The notes under the pieces were generated by a model that was not told the DNA's origin, searched no databases, and saw nothing but the letters and a program-made list of their open reading frames with translations. This document shows, one piece after another, positions 56,800-64,000 of a stretch of 64,000 bases of DNA. Position numbers and translations under genes: made by a program. Position 1 is the stretch's first letter. Each line of letters begins with the position of its first letter. Source of the DNA: Prostheceraeus crozeri (taxonomy: Eukaryota; Platyhelminthes; Polycladida; Euryleptidae); the NCBI GenBank assembly GCA_907163375.1, contig CAJQUW010005269.1:24048-88047 (forward strand), read 5' to 3'.

Positions 56800-58170
56800 T
56801 ATATATAATTTAGCCTACTGTACAATCTAATCAAATTATGCTCCGCATACATTTTGTATTGATGTAGGCCCGCTATATACATGCACAGTTGCACATATCA
56901 AAAACACTAAACATCAACAAATTGAAAAATTAAATGATAGCTTGCTTGTGAAGAATTCCATAATTATAATCCAAACATTGAACACATACAAACGTAGATC
57001 ACGACAACGCTACTTTATTTTACAAAATTCATCAAAATCATAGGAATTTTGTTTTGATGAATGTTCAATAAACAGATTTTTTCTATTGCTTCCGAATCAC
57101 ATTTCAAATCAATTTCTTGTTTGTTTTCAAGTACTCCTAACGATCTGAGATTTCACACCAAAAGTTGTCAAAGTGTATCTGAATCAACTGAAAGTTGCCC
57201 TATTTCAACAACACTATTCAAATTCAATATTCAAATTCCTTGGTTGAATAGTGGATATGATAAAGCATCCTCAGCGGTTCTGCATTTGTCTCTGTAGAAC
57301 GCGTATGATTCCATGATTACACGAATGATGGCAAAAACAGCTGCTGCCCAATTGCTCCGCATTCTCCATCCCGACAATGTTATTCAGCCCGCCAGGTTGA
57401 ATAGTATAGCCTCATGCTTGTAGCATTGAAGCTGATAGTATAAGCGTCGACACGGTTCCGATAATTAAGGAGTCTTGCGATAACGCACCTAATATAAGTG
57501 TTATTGTTGCTAAATGTTAGAGGAGAGGTCCAAGAAACAAGAAGTGGAATCAAAACTAACGCTGATTGACATCGTTGCTTATTACAATAGCTACTTTGGA
57601 ATCAAACCGAATTACTAAGCCGTAAAACAGTTTACTACATCATAAAAAAAGATGGAATCAATTCACAACTTTACACAGAAAATAAATAGGCATTCAGTGA
57701 ATACTGTGAATACTATACACGCCACTGGAATTTATTTTTATTATGAAAATGTCTATGCAATGAATTCTCTTACTGAACATTTTAATTTGAGCCTATAACC
57801 TACAGCCCTACATGTATATTCTCACTTTACAGTATGGCGACATTTTTTGAGCACTCTGTACATATTATTTCTGTGCATATTGGTATAATATTTTTTCCGC
57901 CATCCTTGCAGTTGACTTCTTCCTTGATTACATTTTAGAAGCGAAGGCGATAATGTTGTTGTCATCGACCACGTTCATCCTTCATTCATACATTCTAACG
58001 TTTTGATCACTCATTTGTTACTTTGCTATTACATTCGACAAACAACAGGAAACAGGTATATTCATTAGAGGGAACCTGGTGTACGACGTGGCTTATCGGT
58101 GTCGGAGCCGCCGATTGATGCGATAGGTGAGATAAGGAGATAAGAACGCCTCTGTCGTCAGCCCCTCAAC
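56800..58170. other. Internal piggyBac-element sequence, no gene recognised
   Basis: No recognised ORF. A 78-codon frame at 57061-57297 has no known domain. Confidence 0.4.
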
Positions 58171-58269
58171 ACTGCCGCAGAGAATAGAATTTTAAGAAAT
58201 ATTATCTCCGCAACACAGAGAAAGTTTTCATGGCTCGCTCTGCGAGCCATGCCGCAGTGAAGGGGTTAA

Positions 58270-59590
58270 TGTTGTTCCATCACATTTGCACAATTTAGTA
58301 TTTGCAGGGCACATAATGCTGCTGTGCTCGGCGTTCGATGCGATTCAAGCACTGTTTTTCATCTTTAGATAGTCCAATAAACAATGGGGATGCATATTGA
58401 AGAATAATTCGAATGTTCAATTCATATACACTTTATGGAGAACTCAACACCATCTTCATTCTTGGGATGCAAATTTCTCATAGAACATATTTCATGGCTG
58501 GGGTGTGCTTGACTAACATGAGTTTTTCCATTGGGTAGAAAGTCACTATAATGGTCATAGATGACATGTAGTGAAAATCAACATGATGCAATATTTTCCT
58601 TTGATAATGGGAGTTGCACAAGATTCTTAGCCACGGCAGCGAACGTGTTTTTAATGGGAGAAACTCATGATAACTTTACGAATATTTTCCAATGTGTTTT
58701 TTTGAATAATATCATAAGCAAGAAGACATGTCATACTGAATATAATTTAATTAATATTTTTAATCTGGATAATGATTGCGTAGTTTAAAATTGTGACATA
58801 TATGAAACTAATGAATCAATTTATTAGTTTAAATGATTAGCTTGTAATCTTATTTCACTTGCTGGCCCTGAAGATGGTGGATGTTGTGAACATTTGAAGC
58901 GCTGGGTGTGCAGTAATAAAATAGTTTGCGGGAATTCCTTCGCTTTCCACAATGAACAAAATAAGTTTATCGAAAATTTTGCTAAACTATATGTAAAAAT
59001 ATCATGATAATGATAACATAATAATACCGTTCTATACTACTGTTCAGCAAAAAATGAAGTGCCGACTGCGTCTGGAAATTCCGGACCATTCTAAACCCTG
59101 ATTCAGCTGAATCAAATTCACCAGTATTATTTTTAGAGCAACGCGAATAGATTTCATGTTAATTCAAATGCACATGTATAACGGAAATTTTCTTGACAAA
59201 GCTAACCCAAACTAATAACCCAAAGAATTGATAATAATCGTCTTAGGAGGAAAATGTAGAGACAAGACTAAAAATATCATTCTACTCGTGTCTTATTGTT
59301 GATTGGTCTTACTGTGTTGCTCTACAAAAATATCAAAAATTCAAAGCCAATCAGAGACTTACCTTCTGTGGATTGGGAGTTGATTACATTGAGAAAGTAT
59401 TAGAAGCCATGATGCCTGCAAACTAGTGATTTATGGAGGGCAGGTAGACGTTTAAATTTCAAAGGCAGTCAATTCTTTATCACTGCAGCCATAGAGGTCA
59501 TAGTGTCTAGAAATCTCTGATAGCTTTAATATCCTACCTCTTTGAGTATGCCTACAACACCTCCATATCAAGGATGTCTATGAAGCATAG
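58270..59590. other. No gene recognised
   Basis: AT-rich; an open frame of 75 codons at 58561-58788 is unsupported. Confidence 0.4.
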
Positions 59591-59594
59591 AAAG

Positions 59595-60700
59595 TGTCAT
59601 GGATTTCCAACTCTCATTCCGTATAATTTTAGCGAAGGCCGGTTTTTCTGACGAATTAGGTTTCTGGGCATATGGCTTTCATGAGTTATAGGAACCTTTA
59701 TTTCACCAATCAACTGGATAAGATTATGAGCAGTTACGCAACGGTTGATCGATTGTTCTCGAATTACAAGAAAATGATCTAAATGCAGTTGTATCATTGC
59801 AATTATCAGATATATTGTCAAGCGCCTGAAGAACACAAATTTTCTCTTTCTTTTCGAACGAAGACAGATGGAAAGTATTATACAACGCTTTGAGACTGTG
59901 CAGTTGAATTTATGATCAATTGATGTAACCAATTATTTCTAATAAACTTCAATCAGTGGACGGGATAAAATAATGAATAGGGTGGCATAGCTGAGGTTCG
60001 ACAATGTGTAGAAGTTGTTTGAGCTTTCGTGATCCTTCTGAACTAGTGAGCAAAGAGTTCCGATTTGTGACATGATTATCTGTCTTTAGATAAAGTATGA
60101 ATATCCACTGGAAGACTTGACAATCTCTCTCAATATCATTCACTAAAATATGCTTGATCAATTTTGAAGTCAGTGAAGATACTGGTAAGACATGTATGAC
60201 AAATGCACGGATGGGTTTTCTAAAACAATGGCTGAAATACTACGGACTTTTTACTAGTATATGCGAGTCACCAGCATATCCAATAATGTGATTTCCGCAA
60301 CATCTAAGAGATGACAGAATCTTCATCTCATCACACACCACAACTTGTCCAGGAGAACTTGAAAATATGCAGTTTTTGAAAATTTCTATTGCTTCTGACT
60401 CCGAACCAATATTTTTGAAGCTTTCAATGTTTTCCGTCAATGTAGTTGAATGTGGAAATGGAAGAAAAAAATCATTTAGTAATATTGATTGTTTGGTGTA
60501 TACGATTTTGATGATATCAAAATAATCAGTGATGCCCCATTGAATTCAGTTTCAGACAACTCAATCAATTCTAAATGGATTTTTGGGTCTTCATTCAAAT
60601 TTGTTGGATTAATCCATTCAGCTAATGATTTGATCGATTTGATAATGTCATTCACAGTTTTCATGAAGTATAGCACATTTTCCAAATGTGATATTCTCTC
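59595..60700 (-). pseudogene. Possible P-element/THAP9-like transposase remnant
   Basis: Minus-strand reading downward from about 60700 gives scattered open frames. Within 60440-60240 the sequence VVVCDEMKILSSL followed by NHIIGYAGD resembles the DEMKI...L.....IGY core of P-type transposases, where the first Asp is catalytic. Near 59960-59900, in another frame, YPVH then LKFIRNNWLHQL parallels the FDPVHLLKCIRNNWL segment of the same family. Stops and frameshifts are frequent. No THAP zinc finger is found. At 60708 it abuts the TA-CAGACC end of a family A repeat. A short stretch at 59570-59645 is repeated inverted at 62015-62096. The call is tentative but two separate motifs are in the right order. 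Confidence 0.45.
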
Positions 60701-60707
60701 TAATATA

Positions 60708-61330
60708 CAGACCGTTTCAAAAATGATTGCGCAAAAAGCTAAGCCATTTTCAAATATAATTTTCGTGTTGACGTCCTTGATCAATTTTGATAAACGATAT
60801 ATCTATCATATGAAACCTTATATTCCATAGATTATTTTGACATATATTTCACTTTCATGGTGAGCTGTGGTCAGTAGGCCTCACAAGATTTTCTATTGAT
60901 GAAGATGCTCAATTTCAATAACCTTTGTACCATGTGAAAGGTTATGTCAAGCACTTTAATTTGGCAAAGCGTTCAGGTTATTTCTGATCAGCTGTGGTCA
61001 GCAGACTTAGAAGTGTGAATGTTTGGTCAATTCGTTCACCGATGCCTACAGACAAAAAAACTACGCAATACAGAAAATTAAGAATGTCACCATTGAATCA
61101 GGTTCGTGTTAAGCTTTCAGATAATACTTTTTTGTCGAATTCGGACATCAATTTGTGCAATTTCGTTCAATTTGCACTTCTACCTAATTTTACGAATCTC
61201 GGGTCAGACAAAGGCTTGTCTCGTCTGTGCACCTGTTCACAGCAAACAATAGCGTTTCCTTCACGCCGTAGGAATGCTGACGCTTGCGTTGCGTCCGATG
61301 AATGGAGCAACTCATTAAGGTTGAAAAAAA
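60708..61330 (+). repeat. Interspersed repeat family A followed by family C
   Basis: Starts with CAGACCGTTTCA after TA at 60706-60707 and follows the 26970 copy through CGATGCCTACAGAC (61041). From about 61225 it continues with the family C words CACCTGTTCACA, CAATAGC and AGCAACTCATTA as at 29130-29205. The family C segment with the hAT-like target is deleted here. It supports A and C being one element. Confidence 0.65.
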
Positions 61331-62014
61331 GAATGAGTGACACGTGGGCCAACATGATATTGATGTCTGAAATAACATCGTTAAAGTAACGAAACAGACA
61401 ATCACTAATTACTTCATTTAATTAGGAAAGCCACACCATAATGTTTCCTAAATCAAGTATCTCCGGCTCTCAGCTGACCAAGTAAATAAGTTTATTGATC
61501 GATCATCAGCATGCGATTAAATTTGATGAGAATACACAAAAGATATAAGATTTTTTTGTTCTGTCCAACGATTTAGGAAATTGACTGTATGCTAGAAACC
61601 AAGCATTGTGGTGGAATTGAGTAAAGTAATGTCCCCGGGAATCCTTTCAGCTGTCAAATATGAATAAGCTTGAAGCAAGATTATTTGACGCCTTCATCAG
61701 TAAGTATCCATGATCAAAAATCTCTGACTGTGATATCAAACGCGACATTCTCTGTACATGAAATCCGCACAAAATCTGCACATGAAATAGATTGTATGGC
61801 TATCAGATGTCCACTCCTTATTCAATTCTTTGGCGTAGTGTAATACCAGTTTCATGCACAAATGCTCATAGTTTTTGTTGTTTTCTATTAATCAATGATG
61901 TTAGGAATGGCGTTAATCCACTTGTCAGAAGTTTTTTCATTTCTGATTGGAAATTACAATTTACGGCAGTGCACTTTCTCAACTTCTTTTTGATGAAAAT
62001 TCTGCAATCTGTAT
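61331..62014. other. No gene recognised
   Basis: An 85-codon plus-strand frame at 61792-62049 is not recognised; its end overlaps the repeat at 62015. Confidence 0.4.
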
Positions 62015-62096
62015 TTTCAAACCGGCCTACGCTAAATCCTACGGATTGAGAGTTGGAAATCCCTAACACTCTCTATGTTTCATTCTCTATGGACAT
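62015..62096 (+). repeat. Short segment shared with the P-like remnant
   Basis: ACCGGCCTACGCTAAA, GGAATTG-like and GAGAGTTGGAAATCC words match the reverse complement of 59570-59645. It may be a second decayed copy of the same transposon in opposite orientation. Confidence 0.5.
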
Positions 62097-64000
62097 CCCA
62101 GTCCATATTATAAGCAGAAAAAGCTATAAACTTCCAAAGAAGCATCTTGCCTTCTATAAAGCTGTGTAGGAAAACTGCCATGATATTGCTTTAACGCACG
62201 GCAATGTAACAATTGTGCCTAGATTTTGAAAGTATCAATTAATCGTACAGCCGAGGCACCTCGCATTTCTTCACTTCCTTTTCAGTCTGCCTTCTTAGAT
62301 GACGGCAAGCGCTCTGATCATTTTTTCTCTAGGAATAAATAATTCAAAAAGAGGCAATAAAAGCAAATCCAAAGAGATAATGACTTCAAAGCGAAGGCTG
62401 GAATTATTTGCATGAAAAAATAAATCAACATTTACATCTATATTGGTTGGAGTCAATGACAATTTATTGTACGTCGGCGTCAACATTTCTGTATGATAGA
62501 GTTATCTCCCCTCCCCTGATGCAGTGAAACCGAGAACGAATAAATGCAAAATTCAAGCTTACCTTCACTATAACACTTCTTGCCTTTCTTTTTCCGGGCA
62601 ACTTTTCAGATGCATGTGATACAAATATAGCAGTGAATTAACGGTGAGCTTTTGAGCATTCTCCAATTTTATAATCAATGCCTCGCTACATATAGTCCTA
62701 AATAGAAATATTGAATAACGTGCACGTAGTTTTCTAACAACCATAATGATAATAATATTTAAAGGAAAAATAACAGCTAAATAGTTATCAGCATAGCTGT
62801 AATTGATAGACATTGAAAAAGTTGTGAAAATTCTGACGTTCTATGATTGTTCTACTATTAATGAAGAAATGATCGATTTTATCTCTTCCAGTTCTATTTT
62901 GCTTTTTATATTGCGTTTTCAATCTGTGAATTTGATATTTTTCATTTATGCTGTACATATATGTGCATTTTCTTTATGAATCACATTCTTCACGGAGACA
63001 TGTGCTGTTAATCGTGAGTGCTCACAGATTTGATAACAAATCTCAAAGGGAGTGATGATATTCATTGCACCAAATATTGCCAAGTATGAAAATAGTTTCC
63101 TCTCATCAATATTGAGGCCACTGTAATTTTGTAATTAAGAACGGATAAAGCTATTATTTGTTTCATCAAATGGTACATTTAATTCAGAAATATTGGGAAT
63201 AGCTCGCATTATGAAAGTGTATCGGTTCACCAATCCATGAAGGCCCAGGAAGCTGGGTGAGGCTGTGTTCGCGCCGCAAATGATCGTTTCTTGAGTTGTC
63301 GATCCACTTTGTAGCTTTTGCTGAAACATGCAGTAGGAAAATGCGCCTTCAGTCACTCCAATAGCTGCTCTTATCACGATTTCTTTCATTTGACTTTCTT
63401 ATTTCGTAACCATGAAACTGCCCTACAAGCTTCTGACGGCCCCATGCTGGCCGAGAGATAGGGCACATGGGTCGGCGTGGGCGGATTTTCCTCTTCGAAA
63501 CCATAAAACTAATCATCTGCAAATTGCTCGTACTCCGGCCTGGTGACTATTAACATGGTATCTAGTAAAGGGTCAAAAAGGCATTTCCACCAAAACTTCA
63601 AATGCGAAACAGTGCCAACAGTTATTGCATTCTGTAGGGCTTCGATCTGTTAGAGATAAAAGCACAGAAGTGTCGGTAGCAAAAATTGCTGGCTGATTTA
63701 ATCACAATATTTTATTTTACAAATCGGTCAATGAACCCAGTGCAGTGTGGCACTGAGCCAGTCATCCACGCATAAATGAGGAAAAACGTCTTCGGATACC
63801 ATGCTATAAATTTATTGTACGACGTTTCACTCATCGAGCTGAATCATGCACAACGCAACACTGCAGCACACCCTCCGAGAAGGTCGGTTAAGGGATAAAA
63901 AAACGAGCGGTTTGAAACTTGCATAGACATAATCTATGATGTCTATGAATAACTCCTATGGGTGTCAAAAGTCTGAATCCACCTACCCTATTTAGAATAT
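62097..64000. other. No gene recognised
   Basis: Several open frames of 60-85 codons (for example 63389-63135 minus) have no recognised domain. A GC-richer patch at 63425-63490 contains GGCCCCATGCTGGCC. Nothing further is supported. Confidence 0.4.

Larger units (their letters stand above)
53823..58265 (+). mobile_element. piggyBac-type transposon, 4.4 kb, degenerate
   Basis: Ends CCCTTTCACAGCGGC and the complement of the right end, CCCCTTCACTGCGGC (13 of 15 identical), are flanked by TTAA at 53819-53822 and 58266-58269. Both ends contain ATGGCTCG/CGAGCCAT style palindromes (53860-53940 and 58229-58251). A frameshifted transposase lies in the left half. The right half (56800-58170) contains no recognised gene. 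Confidence 0.85.

Overview
The window looks like AT-rich nuclear DNA of an invertebrate animal, probably marine. The evidence is spliced genes with GT..AG introns, a tRNA-derived SINE, several Penelope-like (GIY-YIG) retroelements, a CR1/L2-like LINE, and Tc1/mariner, hAT, piggyBac, CACTA-like and P-like DNA transposons. There are no bacterial operons. I cannot name the species; a lophotrochozoan (mollusc- or brachiopod-like) is a guess from the repeat spectrum only.

Host coding content is sparse. (1) A plus-strand gene begins at a TATA box near 7777, has a signal-peptide exon at 7822-7894 and a phase-compatible second exon at 18570-18952. The roughly 10.7-kb intron between them is filled with transposons. 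The protein is secreted or membrane-bound and unrecognised. (2) A minus-strand gene at 42510-41926 encodes a small single-Ig-domain, single-pass membrane protein of 194 aa. (3) The arms of a large palindrome carry an unrecognised basic ORF (40878-40504 minus, broken mirror copy from 36697 plus).

Layout by region. 0-5 kb: old interspersed repeat, GIY-YIG Penelope fragments, a non-autonomous hAT element with a perfect 8-bp target duplication. 7.7-19 kb: the split secreted-protein gene with its transposon-filled intron, including a Penelope-like element with GIY-YIG upstream of RT (9.8-13.1 kb, minus), a LINE 3' end, a second hAT copy, two copies of a CACTG-ended element and a dead Tc1/mariner transposase. 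19.7-24.5 kb: probable piggyBac-like shell containing a tandem array of tRNA-SINE units and a mariner-like element inserted in a TA microsatellite. 26-34.8 kb: repeat-rich, with a canonical Penelope 3' end inserted in an older repeat, a BED-finger hAT derivative and another Penelope RT fragment. 36.4-41.2 kb: a 4.8-kb near-perfect palindrome whose centre is a Tc1 element with a spliced intron. 42-46.7 kb: Ig gene, another RT fragment, and a 76-bp tandem array. 48.3-50.5 kb: a TTAA-flanked MITE and an apparently intact mariner-like transposon. 52-58.3 kb: foldback elements and a 4.4-kb piggyBac. 59.6-64 kb: P/THAP-like transposase remains and old repeats.

The most unusual observations are the palindrome centred exactly on the TA target duplication of the Tc1 element, the permuted Penelope element, and the nested architecture, which gives empty sites and relative ages. 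Nothing here shows a clearly new biochemical system. All family calls come from reading motifs by eye; no database search was run.
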